Shown piece after piece: positions 34,877 through 44,263 of a stretch of 64,000 nucleotides of DNA (its first letter is position 1; every line of letters begins with the position of its first letter). The stretch spans positions 1 to 64,000 of the forward strand of contig CATLGV010000006.1 in assembly GCA_949948735.1 (NCBI GenBank), in the 5' to 3' direction. Source of the stretch: an uncultured Lachnospiraceae bacterium (GTDB lineage Bacteria; Bacillota; Clostridia; Lachnospirales; Lachnospiraceae). Position numbers and translations under genes: made by a program. The notes below the pieces were generated by a model. The model did no database searches and had not been told where the DNA came from. It worked only from the letters and a program-made list of their open reading frames with translations.

Positions 34877-36262
34877 ATGTTTCCGGAAAATTTTGTATGG
34901 GGTGTCGCAAGCAGCGCATATCAGATTGAAGGGACAGACGCGGAGGACGCAAGAGGGGAGAATGTCTGGGACGCGTTTGTCCGCGAGGGCAGGATTTACG
35001 GGGGGCACAATGCCGATACCGCGTGCGATCATATGCACAGGTACAAGGAGGACTTTGCATTGATGCAGGAGCTGGGGATCACCTCCTACCGGTTTTCCCT
35101 GAGCTGGTCGCGGATACTGCCGGACGGCGTCGGTGCAGTCAACGGGAAGGCGGTTGCGATGTACCGCGATATGATTCTGGAAATGAAAAAGAGAGGCATA
35201 ACGCCGTATGTGACGCTGTTTCACTGGGAATTTCCGCTGAAGCTCTATGAGAAGGGCGGATGGCTCAATGAGGAGTCGGTGGAGTGGTTTGGCAATTACG
35301 CAAGGGTGATCGCCGAGAATTTTTCGGATATTGCGGAATATTTCATCACACTGAATGAGCCGCAGTGCTTTATCGGGCTGGGCCATTTATCCGGCGGGCA
35401 CGCCCCGGGCGTGAAGCTGGAGCCGGCAAAGGTTTTTCAGATTACGCACAATGTATTGAAGGCGCACGGACGGGCAGTGCAGATGCTGCGTCAATACGCA
35501 AAGCAGCCCATTAAGATCGGTTATGCGCCTACCTGCGGCGTGGCGTATCCTTATACGGAGCGGCCGGAGGATATCGAGGCGGCAAGGAGCGTTTACTTTG
35601 CCTGCGACCGGCAGCCGATTGAGAACTGGACATGGAATGTGGCGTGGTTTTCCGATCCGGTATTCCTGGGCCGTTATCCGGAGGAGGGACTGAAGCTGTT
35701 TGCGCCGTATCTGCCGGAAATCACGAAGGAGGACATGGAGCTGATTCATCAGCCGCTGGACTTTATGGGGCAGAATATCTATAACGGATACTGGATACGG
35801 CAGGGAGCGGACGGAAAGCCAGAATATGTGGACAGGCCGGCGGATTTCCCGATGACTGCGTGCGGCTGGCCGATCACGCCGGAATGCCTGTATTGGGGCG
35901 TGCGCTTCCTGTATGAGCGGTATCATCTGCCGATTTACATCACGGAGAACGGCATATCCTGTGCGGATACGGTTGCGCAGGACGGCGCGGTGCATGATCC
36001 CGGCAGGATAGAGTTCCTGGACAAATATCTGTCCTGCCTGCAGCGGGCGGTGGAGGAGGGCGTTGAGGTCGCGGGCTATTTCCTCTGGACCTTCCTGGAT
36101 AACTTTGAGTGGGAAAAGGGATATAAGGAGCGCTTTGGCCTGGTTTATGTGGATTATCCGACCCAGAAGAGAATCCCCAAGGATTCTGCGTACTGGTACC
36201 GGGAGGTCTGCCGGACCAACGGCGGGAACCTGACTTACCGCAAGGACTTTCCGAAACGGTGA
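34877..36262 (+). CDS. GH1 beta-glucosidase / 6-phospho-beta-glucosidase family enzyme
   Basis: The 461-residue enzyme has the GH1 acid/base motif TLNEP and nucleophile motif ITENG. Other family blocks are FVWGVASSAYQIEG, SYRFSLSWSRILPDG and WTFLDNFEW. It has no signal peptide, so it acts on imported beta-glucosides. I cannot tell whether the substrate is phosphorylated, and no PTS genes are adjacent. AAGGAG precedes the ATG. Its last 28 bases overlap the end of the convergent MATE gene. Confidence 0.93.
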   Translation: MFPENFVWGVASSAYQIEGTDAEDARGENVWDAFVREGRIYGGHNADTACDHMHRYKEDFALMQELGITSYRFSLSWSRILPDGVGAVNGKAVAMYRDMILEMKKRGITPYVTLFHWEFPLKLYEKGGWLNEESVEWFGNYARVIAENFSDIAEYFITLNEPQCFIGLGHLSGGHAPGVKLEPAKVFQITHNVLKAHGRAVQMLRQYAKQPIKIGYAPTCGVAYPYTERPEDIEAARSVYFACDRQPIENWTWNVAWFSDPVFLGRYPEEGLKLFAPYLPEITKEDMELIHQPLDFMGQNIYNGYWIRQGADGKPEYVDRPADFPMTACGWPITPECLYWGVRFLYERYHLPIYITENGISCADTVAQDGAVHDPGRIEFLDKYLSCLQRAVEEGVEVAGYFLWTFLDNFEWEKGYKERFGLVYVDYPTQKRIPKDSAYWYREVCRTNGGNLTYRKDFPKR

Positions 36263-37563
36263 AGCAGAAACGGGAGCTCGTACAGCAGCATTGCGCCCCA
36301 GCCGATTAGATAGGCCCACGGCAGCGCGGTAATGCCCATGTGGAATACGAACACGAGCGGGACGCAGGCGAGGACGCGCACGCCCATATTGATCAGGCTG
36401 CTCCAAAGAGTGATTTTGAGGTCGCCCATGCCGCGGAAATATCCCTGGATGCCGTTGGTAACGGCCGGCACGATATACATAAAGGCGATGAGGTGCAGGT
36501 ACTGCCTGCCGAGCGTGATTGTCGCCGCGTCGCGGGTAAACAGGCTCATCAGCGGATTGGCGCACAACAGCAGCAGGATTCCCATGATAAGGCCGTAAGC
36601 CAGCTCCACGGACATTCCGATGGAAAAGGCGGCGCGGACACGCTTCATTTCCCCTGCGCCGCGGTTTTGCGCCATCACGCTTGTCATGGCATGCCCGATA
36701 TTCTGTTCCGGAATATAGGCGTAATCGTCGATGCGGTTGATGGCGGTAAAGGCGGCGGTCGCCGTTACGCCCATCGTGTTGACGATTCCCTGGATACCCA
36801 GCTTTCCGAGCTGTACGGTGGATTGCTGCAGGGCGCTCACAAAACCGTACTGTATGGTTTCTTTTAAAAGCTTCTGGTCAAAGACGAGCCATTGCCGGCC
36901 AAGCCTCAGAAGCGGAATCCTTTTCTGGATATACAGCCAGCACAGAAGGCAGCTGAACGCCTCGCTGAGCACCGTGCTGACGGCGCAGCCGACGGTTCCC
37001 AGCGAAAAGACCACGACAAACACAAGATCCCCGACGATGTTGATGGCCGCGCTGATTCCCAGGAAACAGAGCGGGGATTTGCTGTCGCCCATCGCCCGGA
37101 GCGTGCTTGCAAAGAAGTTATAGATAAAGTTAAATACCAGACCGCACAGAATGATTCGCAGATACGCCGCGGCCTGCGTCCGGATGGAGGCCTCCACGCG
37201 CAGGACTGTCAGAAGAAGCGGCGCGGCAGCAAGCCCGGCTGCCGTAAGCAGCAGGGAAAACGCAATACCGGAAAGCATGGCGGTGCTGGCCTGGCGCCGG
37301 AGAACCTCGTAATTTTTGGCGCCGTAGAGCGTTCCGACAAGGATGCCCGCGCCGAGGCAGATTCCCTGCACGAACAGGATGATCAGCGTCATCAGCGGAT
37401 TGCTTGTCCCGACGGCGGCCAGCGCTTCCTTGCCGACACAGCGTCCGACAATGATGCTGTCGATTGCATTGTAGGTAAGCTGGAGCAGATTGCCCAGAAC
37501 CAGTGGTATCGTGAATTTGATAAGGAGAGGGAGAATGGCCCCCCGGGTCATGTCGTTTGTCAT
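36235..37563 (-). CDS. MATE-family efflux transporter
   Basis: This is a 442-residue polytopic MATE protein, starting KFTIPLVLGNLLQLTYNAIDSIIVGR and carrying RAMGDSKSPL and MAQNRGAGEMKRV in the two halves. A weak site (AAAGGAAA) precedes ATG 37563. Its 3' end overlaps the GH1 gene by 28 bases on the opposite strand, so transcripts must run into each other. Confidence 0.93.
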   Translation of the reverse strand: MTNDMTRGAILPLLIKFTIPLVLGNLLQLTYNAIDSIIVGRCVGKEALAAVGTSNPLMTLIILFVQGICLGAGILVGTLYGAKNYEVLRRQASTAMLSGIAFSLLLTAAGLAAAPLLLTVLRVEASIRTQAAAYLRIILCGLVFNFIYNFFASTLRAMGDSKSPLCFLGISAAINIVGDLVFVVVFSLGTVGCAVSTVLSEAFSCLLCWLYIQKRIPLLRLGRQWLVFDQKLLKETIQYGFVSALQQSTVQLGKLGIQGIVNTMGVTATAAFTAINRIDDYAYIPEQNIGHAMTSVMAQNRGAGEMKRVRAAFSIGMSVELAYGLIMGILLLLCANPLMSLFTRDAATITLGRQYLHLIAFMYIVPAVTNGIQGYFRGMGDLKITLWSSLINMGVRVLACVPLVFVFHMGITALPWAYLIGWGAMLLYELPFLLHRFGKSLR

Positions 37564-37771
37564 AGCGGTTTCCTTTTATAAACAGAATAAGCGCCCATTC
37601 TCAATTGACAGGGGCACATACACAGGATACCACATCAGGGGGCGGATTCCTACCGCGATTTTGAGGACGCGGCATAAAATTTTTGGCGGCTGCAGGCAAA
37701 GGATATTGCATTTCGCGGAAAACTGTATTACCATTATCAAAATTGACAGGAATGATAGGAGGAGAGTATTG

Positions 37772-38938
37772 ATGCAGACAATCTGGACAGGGGGACTTCC
37801 GCCGATGGGGTGGAATTCCTGGAATACGTTTACATGGGATATTAACGAGGAGCTGATTCGGCAGGTCGCGGACACCTTTGTGGCGGAGGGATATAAGGAC
37901 GCGGGGTACGAGTATATTGTGATTGACGACTGTTGGAGCCTAAAGCAGCGGGACAATCAGGGAAATCTGGTGGCGGATCCGGCCAAGTTTCCCGGCGGTA
38001 TCAAAGCGCTTGCGGATTATATCCATGCCAAAGGCCTGAAATTCGGTATGTATTCCTGTGCCGGCACACATACCTGCGCGGGATATCCGGGGAGCTTTGA
38101 GCATGAATTTCAGGACGCCAGGCAGTTTGCGGCGTGGGAAGTGGATTATCTGAAATATGATTACTGCTACAAACCGCGTACGATGGACGGAGAGCTTTTG
38201 TACCGGCGGATGGGACTTGCCCTTAAAAATTCGGGGCGCGATATTTTGTTTTCCGCCTGCAACTGGGGGGAGGACAACGTACATACGTGGATTCGCTCTG
38301 CCGGCGCGCATATGTACCGTTCTACATCGGATATACAGGACAATTGGGAATCCGTCAAGCGGATTGCGCTGTCCCAGCTTGATAAGATGAGCTATACGGG
38401 AAGCTTCTGCCATAACGATATGGACATGCTGGTAGTCGGCATGCGCGGCGGGAGCAACGACGCCTTTATCGGGAAAATCGGCGGCTGTACGGATGTGGAA
38501 TACAGGACGCACTTTGCGCTGTGGTGCATGATGGGTTCACCGTTAATGATTGGCTGCGATGTGCGCAGGGCGGATGCGGCGACGAAGGATATTCTTCTGA
38601 ATAAGGAAATAATAAGCATTAATCAGGACAGGGAATCGAGGGGCTGCTACGTGATTCATCCCGAACCGCAGTGGCTGAACAACAGCGGATGCTTTGTGCT
38701 GGTAAAGCTGCTTGCGGACGGCGGGCTTGCAATCGGCTTTTTCAACCTCGGCGACGGGCAGCGGGAGATTCCGCTTCAGTTCTGGGATATGGGGCTGGCT
38801 TATGGGGCCGGTGCGGCGCTGTCCCTGTACGACTGCTTCCGGCACGAGGAGCTTGGACAGTTCAGGGAGCGTTTCGTCGCGGTAGTGCCTTCCCATGACT
38901 GTTTGATTTTAAAGGGGAGGCCGATTATCAATGCCTGA
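37772..38938 (+). CDS. GH27 alpha-galactosidase
   Basis: The 388-residue enzyme removes terminal alpha-galactosyl groups, for example from raffinose-type sugars. It starts with the GH27 block PPMGWNSWNTF and has IDDCW. The nucleophile Asp lies in YLKYDYC and the acid/base Asp in CHNDMDML. It is intracellular, with no signal peptide. AGGAGGAG before ATG 37772 fixes the start; a long upstream in-frame extension is not family-like. The next gene overlaps its stop by 8 bases. Confidence 0.93.
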   Translation: MQTIWTGGLPPMGWNSWNTFTWDINEELIRQVADTFVAEGYKDAGYEYIVIDDCWSLKQRDNQGNLVADPAKFPGGIKALADYIHAKGLKFGMYSCAGTHTCAGYPGSFEHEFQDARQFAAWEVDYLKYDYCYKPRTMDGELLYRRMGLALKNSGRDILFSACNWGEDNVHTWIRSAGAHMYRSTSDIQDNWESVKRIALSQLDKMSYTGSFCHNDMDMLVVGMRGGSNDAFIGKIGGCTDVEYRTHFALWCMMGSPLMIGCDVRRADAATKDILLNKEIISINQDRESRGCYVIHPEPQWLNNSGCFVLVKLLADGGLAIGFFNLGDGQREIPLQFWDMGLAYGAGAALSLYDCFRHEELGQFRERFVAVVPSHDCLILKGRPIINA

Positions 38939-39134
38939 GGCTGAGGGGTGCTTCCAATGCGGCGCTGCGCTTACATGGGATGACAGGGCGATTTATATGA
39001 AAATGATCAGCCGGGATGCCAGGCAGTTCTTATGCATGGACTGCCTGGCCCGGGGGCTGGGGTGCACAAGGCAGGACCTGGAGAAAAGGGTACAATACTA
39101 CAGGGAATCGGGGAACTGTACCCTTTTTCGGTGA
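38931..39134 (+). CDS. Small protein with two CxxC pairs, probably zinc-binding
   Basis: The 67-residue protein has CFQC (Cys7/Cys10) and CMDC (Cys35/Cys38), spaced like a treble-clef or ribbon zinc site, and a basic helical tail. It overlaps the alpha-galactosidase by 8 bases and ends 29 bases before the VWA gene. I do not recognise a named family. Overlap and spacing argue that it is real and cotranscribed. It could bind nucleic acid or serve as an adaptor. Confidence 0.65.
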   Translation: MPEAEGCFQCGAALTWDDRAIYMKMISRDARQFLCMDCLARGLGCTRQDLEKRVQYYRESGNCTLFR

Positions 39135-39163
39135 CTTGCCGGGAGCAGGACAAGGAGGAATGC

Positions 39164-40366
39164 ATGTTTTCAAAGTTTTTTGACGTCTGCAGGGAGAAGG
39201 GGCTGAATGTTACGCTGGGCGAATGGCTCGATTTGCAGGAGGCGCTGGACAAGGGCCTGTGCCAGGCTTCTCTGACGCAGTTTTATTATGTGGCAAGGAT
39301 GATTCTCGTAAAGAGCGAGACAGAATTTGACAAATTTGATATGGCGTTTGAGGAGTGCTTTAAGGGCGTGAAGACGGAGACCGAGGTCGGCAGGCGGATG
39401 CTGTCCTGGCTGGATAAGCCGGAGATGAGCGAGCTGCTCCACGAGGAGGAGCGTCACTGGCTCAATCAGGTCGAGGATATGCATGTGGACAAGGAGGACG
39501 TCGAGGAGAAGTTCAAGCAGCGCCTCAAGGATCAGGACAGCGAGCACAACGGCGGGAGCTACTGGATCGGCACGATGGGCAAGACGCAGTTTGGCAATAC
39601 CGGCGGTAATGTGGGCGGCGTGCGGGTGGGCGGCACCACGGGCTATCAGTCGGCCTTCTCCGTGGTTGGCGCGCGTAAATACAGGGATTTCCGGGATGAC
39701 AAGGTGATTGACAACCGGCAGTTCCAGCTTGCGTTCCGGCGGCTGCGCCAGTTTTCCACCAAGCTCGATATTCCCAAGACCGAGCTGGACATCGACGGCA
39801 CCATTGACAAGACCTGCAATAACGGCGGCTATCTGCAAATCGAGATGCAGAAGCCCCGGAAGAATGCCGTGAAGCTGTTGCTTTTGATGGATTCGGGCGG
39901 TACGATGATACCCTATACCAGGCTTTTAAATGATTTATTTCAGGCAGTCCATAAATCAAACCACTATAAAGACGTAAAGGTATATTATTTTCACAACTGC
40001 ATTTATTCCAAGCTGTACAAGACGCCGGAGTGCGAAAACGGCGACTGGATTGACACGGAATGGCTGTTTCGCAATGCGGACAGCGATTACAAGGTAATCA
40101 TCGTGGGAGACGCCGCGATGGCGCCGGAGGAGCTTTACTCGGATACCGGCAATTACCGCGGGCCAAACGGCGGGCTTTCCGGTTACCAGTGGCTCCAGCT
40201 GGTAAAGCGCCATTATAAAAAAATCGTATGGATGAATCCGAAGATGGCTCCCGGGCGCGCGCCGTGGCGTGAGGCGGAGACTGCCGTCAAGGAGCTGTTT
40301 CCGATGTACAAGCTCACGGTGAAGGGGCTGAATGAAGCGATGATAAAGCTGATGTCGAATAAGTAG
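39164..40366 (+). CDS. VWA-domain protein of the CoxE-like type
   Basis: The 400-residue product has an N-terminal helical region (about 1-160) with acidic stretches and a Gly-rich segment (GGNVGGVRVGGTTGY). A C-terminal von Willebrand A domain follows (KLLLLMDSGGTM, VYYFHNCIYSKLY, VIIVGDAAMAPEEL, WMNPKMAPGRAPWR). Its metal-site motif reads DSGGT instead of the standard DxSxS. CoxE-like VWA proteins normally work with a MoxR AAA+ ATPase in assembly of metal enzymes or complexes, but none is encoded here. AAGGAGG precedes ATG 39164. Confidence 0.82.
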   Translation: MFSKFFDVCREKGLNVTLGEWLDLQEALDKGLCQASLTQFYYVARMILVKSETEFDKFDMAFEECFKGVKTETEVGRRMLSWLDKPEMSELLHEEERHWLNQVEDMHVDKEDVEEKFKQRLKDQDSEHNGGSYWIGTMGKTQFGNTGGNVGGVRVGGTTGYQSAFSVVGARKYRDFRDDKVIDNRQFQLAFRRLRQFSTKLDIPKTELDIDGTIDKTCNNGGYLQIEMQKPRKNAVKLLLLMDSGGTMIPYTRLLNDLFQAVHKSNHYKDVKVYYFHNCIYSKLYKTPECENGDWIDTEWLFRNADSDYKVIIVGDAAMAPEELYSDTGNYRGPNGGLSGYQWLQLVKRHYKKIVWMNPKMAPGRAPWREAETAVKELFPMYKLTVKGLNEAMIKLMSNK

Positions 40367-40501
40367 GAGTTTTCCGGTACTTTTTTGCACCGTGCCTGCA
40401 TATGCTTAAGTAAATTGAGGCAAAAACAAGCGTATCGGGCAGGGGAAGGAGTGCGGGGCCGGCAGTTCCCTCCATGCGGACGCTTCGTAATGGAGGTAAA
40501 A

Positions 40502-42004
40502 ATGAGTCAGCTTAATACAAATCAGGAATTCAATTTATATAAGGACATCAGCCAGCGCACGGGCGGAGAAATCTACGTCGGCGTGGTGGGGCCCGTCCGG
40601 ACGGGGAAATCGACGTTTATCAAGCGTTTTATGGATATTATGGTGCTGCCGCAAATCGAGAACGAGCATGAGCGGACGCGGACGCAGGACGAACTTCCCC
40701 AGAGCAGCGGCGGCAAGACCATCACGACGACGGAGCCGAAATTCATCCCCAAGGAGGCGGCGCAGGTTGAGATCAGCGACGGCATTGAAGTGAAGGTGCG
40801 GTTGATTGACTGCGTAGGCTACATGGTGGACGGCGCGACAGGGCACATGGAGGAGGACACGGAGCGCATGGTGAAAACGCCATGGTTCAAGGAGGAGATT
40901 CCGTTTACGCAGGCTGCGGAGCTTGGGACGAGAAAGGTGATACAGGACCATTCCACGATTGGCATTGTCGTGACAACGGACGGGAGCTTTGGCGAGATTC
41001 CGCGCGCGTCTTATCGGAGCGCCGAGGAGCAGACGATACAGGAGCTGAAAAAGCTCGGAAAGCCCTTTATCGTTCTGGTCAATACGACAAAGCCCTACGG
41101 GGAGGAGGCCAAGGCTGTTGCCGCGGAGCTGGAGAAGCTTTATCAGGTCAAGGCAATACCGATGAATATCGAACAGCTCCGAAGAGAGGACATTACGATG
41201 ATTTTGGAGCAGATTATGTATGAGTTTCCGGTGTCTGTCATCGAGTTCTATACGCCCAAATGGATGGATATTATGTCCCTGTCGAATCCCATGAAGCAGG
41301 AGATGGTGGAAAAGCTGCGGGATATTATGGATAAGGTCCGGACAGTGCGGGATATTCTGGAGAAGGATATCCAGCAGGAGCTGGAGGGCAGCAGCGATTA
41401 TATCAAACGCTGCAAGTATGACCATGTAAATATTGCGGACGGCTCGGCCTCCTATCTGCTGGAGGGGGATACGAAGTATTATTACGAGCTTTTGAGCCAG
41501 ATGACGGGCGAGACGATCAGCGGGGAATATCAGTTGATGCAGCTTTTGTCGTCTCTTGCGGAGATGAAGAAGGAATACAAGAAGATATTGAATGCGCTCG
41601 AGAGTGCGCGGCAGAAGGGATACGGCGTGGTAACGCCGGAGCGTGAGGAGATTACGCTGGAGAATCCGACCATCATCAAGCATGGCAATAAATACGGCGT
41701 AAAAATAAAGGCGCAGAGTCCGTCCATCCACATGATCAAGGCAAATATCGAGACAGAGATTGCGCCGATTGTGGGTACGCAGCAGCAGGCGCAGGATTTG
41801 ATTGATTATATCTCGGATGCGGGAACCTCTAAGGAGGGAATCTGGGAGACCAATATCTTCGGAAAGACGGTGGAACAGCTTGTCAATGACGGCATTACCG
41901 GTAAGGTCTCGATGATCGGTGAGGAGAGTCAGATCAAGCTGCAGGATACGATGCAGAAGATTGTCAACGATTCCAACGGCGGCATGGTCTGTATTATTAT
42001 TTAG
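40502..42004 (+). CDS. spoIVA: Stage IV sporulation protein A
   Basis: The 500-residue spore-coat ATPase assembles the basement layer of the coat on the forespore surface. The Walker A motif is GPVRTGKSTF. Family blocks such as FNLYKDISQRTGGEIYVGVVG, LIDCVGYMV and the C-terminal NDSNGGMVCIII tail match SpoIVA closely in order and length. TGGAGG lies 7 bases before ATG 40502. Its presence shows that the organism belongs to a spore-forming line. A strong terminator follows. Confidence 0.97.
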   Translation: MSQLNTNQEFNLYKDISQRTGGEIYVGVVGPVRTGKSTFIKRFMDIMVLPQIENEHERTRTQDELPQSSGGKTITTTEPKFIPKEAAQVEISDGIEVKVRLIDCVGYMVDGATGHMEEDTERMVKTPWFKEEIPFTQAAELGTRKVIQDHSTIGIVVTTDGSFGEIPRASYRSAEEQTIQELKKLGKPFIVLVNTTKPYGEEAKAVAAELEKLYQVKAIPMNIEQLRREDITMILEQIMYEFPVSVIEFYTPKWMDIMSLSNPMKQEMVEKLRDIMDKVRTVRDILEKDIQQELEGSSDYIKRCKYDHVNIADGSASYLLEGDTKYYYELLSQMTGETISGEYQLMQLLSSLAEMKKEYKKILNALESARQKGYGVVTPEREEITLENPTIIKHGNKYGVKIKAQSPSIHMIKANIETEIAPIVGTQQQAQDLIDYISDAGTSKEGIWETNIFGKTVEQLVNDGITGKVSMIGEESQIKLQDTMQKIVNDSNGGMVCIII

Positions 42005-42032
42005 GCGGCGCCGGAAGAGCGGCGCGCTTGCG

Positions 42033-42073
42033 GGGGCAAAGCCTATCGGACAGGGTAGGTTTTGCCCCTTTTT
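42033..42073 (+). terminator. Rho-independent terminator of spoIVA
   Basis: A stem of about 15 pairs (42033-42047 with 42054-42068, two or three G-T pairs) closes a 6-base loop and is followed by TTTTT. It lies 29 bases after the stop codon. Confidence 0.92.
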
Positions 42074-42110
42074 CATGCAGAAGAAATCTTCCCTACTTGA
42101 TTGCTGGCAG

Positions 42111-42139
42111 TTGTGCTTTTGGGAAACATTGTTTATAAT
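42111..42139 (+). promoter_or_regulatory. Promoter of the nucleoside salvage operon
   Basis: TTGTGC (42111-42116), a 17-base spacer and a perfect TATAAT (42134-42139) lie about 110 bases before the purine nucleoside phosphorylase start. Confidence 0.6.
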
Positions 42140-42247
42140 AGAAAGAAGTATCAGGGCCGAGGATACAGGAAAAGGCGCCTTGATAAAAGTGCAGGACGGA
42201 AGACAAAAGAGGCGGCGCGTGGAGATATGCGCAGAAAAGGAGGACAT

Positions 42248-43075
42248 ATGAACAAAATATACGATAAGCTGAAGAACTGCTATGACAGTGTGCGGGCAAA
42301 GACTGATTTCGTTCCGAAGGTGGCGCTGGTACTGGGCTCCGGCTTGGGCGATTACGCCGACAGCATCCGGGTTGAGACCGAGATCTCCTATAAGGATATC
42401 GAGGGCTTCCCCGTCTCGACCGTGCCGGGACACGACGGCAGGTTTATTTTCGGTTATGTGGGGGAAGTGCCGGTCGTCTGCATGAAAGGGCGCGTGCATT
42501 ATTACGAGGGATACCCAGTGTCCGATGTGGTGCTGCCGACGCGGCTGATGAAGCTGCTGGGGGCAGAAATCCTGTTTCTGACAAATGCGTCAGGCGGCAT
42601 GAATAAGCGTTTTGCGGCCGGCGATTTGATGCTGATTACAGATCACATCGGTATTTTTGCGCCGAATCCGCTGATTGGGCCGAATGTGGACGAGCTGGGC
42701 ACGCGGTTCCCGGATATGAGCGAGGTCTATGACAGAGACTTGCAGGAGGTTATCCGGAATACTGCCAGAGAAAATGACATTCGGCTGCAGGAAGGGGTTT
42801 ACGTCCAGCTGACGGGGCCCTGCTATGAATCGCCGGCTGAGATTCGGATGCTGTCAGGCTTTGCCGACGCCGTGGGGATGAGTACGGTGGTGGAGGCCAT
42901 CGCGGCAAACCATTGCGGCATGAAGATCTGCGGCATCTCCTGCGTCTGCAATCTGGCAGCAGGCATGAATCCGACGCCGCTTTCCCATAAGGAGGTACAG
43001 GAGGCTGCGGACAAGGCGGCGTCGGTGTTTGCGAAGCTGGTAACGGACAGCATTCTTGCGTTCGGAAGGATGTAG
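42248..43075 (+). CDS. punA: Purine nucleoside phosphorylase
   Basis: The 275-residue enzyme splits inosine, guanosine or their deoxy forms with phosphate. Motifs of the trimeric class are present: LVLGSGLGD near the N-terminus, PGHDGRFIFG, FLTNASGGMN, TGPCYESPAEIRM and a late AAGMNPTPLSHKEV. AAAAGGAGG 6 bases upstream sets ATG 42248. Cytidine deaminase follows at 23 bases, so the operon starts with nucleoside salvage. Confidence 0.94.
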   Translation: MNKIYDKLKNCYDSVRAKTDFVPKVALVLGSGLGDYADSIRVETEISYKDIEGFPVSTVPGHDGRFIFGYVGEVPVVCMKGRVHYYEGYPVSDVVLPTRLMKLLGAEILFLTNASGGMNKRFAAGDLMLITDHIGIFAPNPLIGPNVDELGTRFPDMSEVYDRDLQEVIRNTARENDIRLQEGVYVQLTGPCYESPAEIRMLSGFADAVGMSTVVEAIAANHCGMKICGISCVCNLAAGMNPTPLSHKEVQEAADKAASVFAKLVTDSILAFGRM

Positions 43076-43098
43076 GTGTAAAAAGGAGGAGGCAAAGA

Positions 43099-43515
43099 AT
43101 GGAAAATAAGGAGCTGATACGGTTAGCGCTGGAGGCGAGGGAGCGCGCTTATGTGCCCTATTCGCACTATCAGGTCGGCGCGGCGCTTCTGGCCAAAAAC
43201 GGAATGGTCTACCAGGGCTGCAATATAGAGAACGCGGCGTATACGCCGACAAACTGCGCGGAGCGGACGGCGTTTTTTAAGGCTGTAAGCGAGGGCGAGC
43301 GGGAATTTGAGGCGATTGCGATTGTGGGCGGCTATGCGGGTGCGCCCACAGGCTATGCGTATCCGTGCGGCGTGTGCAGACAGGTGATGATGGAGTTTTG
43401 CGACCCGAAAAGCTTTCGGGTGATCACGGCGGTTTCGGAGGAGGCTTATCTGGAAAAAACGCTGGAGGAGATGCTGCCGCATGGCTTTGGCCCCTCGGAT
43501 TTGAACGGGGGCTGA
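43099..43515 (+). CDS. cdd: Cytidine deaminase
   Basis: The 138-residue enzyme deaminates cytidine and deoxycytidine to uridines. The zinc site is complete: the catalytic Glu in NCAERTAFF and Cys pair in PCGVCRQ. YVPYSHYQVGAALL and GCNIENAAYTPT are family signatures. It has the normal length for the homotetrameric form. One base separates its stop from the next ATG. Confidence 0.95.
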   Translation: MENKELIRLALEARERAYVPYSHYQVGAALLAKNGMVYQGCNIENAAYTPTNCAERTAFFKAVSEGEREFEAIAIVGGYAGAPTGYAYPCGVCRQVMMEFCDPKSFRVITAVSEEAYLEKTLEEMLPHGFGPSDLNGG

Positions 43516-43516
43516 G

Positions 43517-44251
43517 ATGGTTATCACGTATATAAAGCACAGCTGCTTTTGCGTCGAGCTGGAGCGGCATGTGCTGCTGTTTGACTACTGTCTGGAGGGG
43601 GAGCTGCCGGCATTTTCCGGGGATAAGAAGCTGCTGGTATTTACTTCCCACAAGCATTCGGATCATTTCAATGTAGGCATTCTGCAGCTGGCGGAAACGT
43701 ACCCCAATGCGCACTTTTTCCTTGGCGCGGGACTGCGGCTGAACGAAAAATATCTTGCAAGGAACGGAATAACCATCGACAGGGATGCGTATATTACAAA
43801 TCTGTACAAGCGTCAGGAATGTGATTATGAGGATATTCATGTGCGGACGCTGCGCTCCACGGATGCGGGCGTAGCGTATCTGATCGACTGCGAGGGTTAT
43901 AAGCTTTACCATGCGGGTGATTTGAACTGCTGGTGCTGGCGCGGGGAAGAGAAAGAATTTAACGACAGGATGAAGCGGGAGTACGAGGCGGAAATCGATA
44001 CGATTCGGGGGGAAAAGATTGATTTTGCGTTTGTGCCGCTGGATCCGCACCTGGAGGATACCTATTGGATGGGAATGTCGTATTTCATGCAGGCAGTGGG
44101 GGCGGCGCAGGTGTTTCCGATGCATTTGTGGGAGGAATACGATACGATTGGCCGGTATAAGGCCAATGAGGGACGGGCGTATGCGGAACATATTGTAAAT
44201 ATTACGGCGCCGGGACAGAGATTTTTGTTTGGCCTGGGTGTCATAGGGTAA
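43517..44251 (+). CDS. Metallo-beta-lactamase-fold hydrolase
   Basis: The 244-residue protein begins ITYIKHSCFCVEL and has the metal motif SHKHSDH, a later LYHAGDLN and a His near FPMHLWEEYD, as in MBL-fold hydrolases of the UlaG-like branch. The substrate is unknown. It could act on a nucleotide-derived lactone or phosphoester, given its place between cdd and the MutS-like gene, but that is inference. Confidence 0.85.
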   Translation: MVITYIKHSCFCVELERHVLLFDYCLEGELPAFSGDKKLLVFTSHKHSDHFNVGILQLAETYPNAHFFLGAGLRLNEKYLARNGITIDRDAYITNLYKRQECDYEDIHVRTLRSTDAGVAYLIDCEGYKLYHAGDLNCWCWRGEEKEFNDRMKREYEAEIDTIRGEKIDFAFVPLDPHLEDTYWMGMSYFMQAVGAAQVFPMHLWEEYDTIGRYKANEGRAYAEHIVNITAPGQRFLFGLGVIG

Positions 44252-44263
44252 GGGTAGGATTCA

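Noticed and set aside
37575-37604. Reverse-strand promoter TTGAGA-18-TATAAA just before the MATE gene at 36235-37563
   Set aside because: The predicted RNA would begin inside the ribosome binding site, so it is unlikely to be the working promoter.
40381-40440. Sigma-E type sporulation promoter before spoIVA
   Set aside because: An ATAT stretch (GCATATGC) is present, but no matching -10 CATACA box at the right distance could be found.
40535-42499. 654-codon reverse-strand frame opposite spoIVA
   Set aside because: SpoIVA on the forward strand is unmistakable. The reverse frame crosses the terminator and enters the next gene's coding region.
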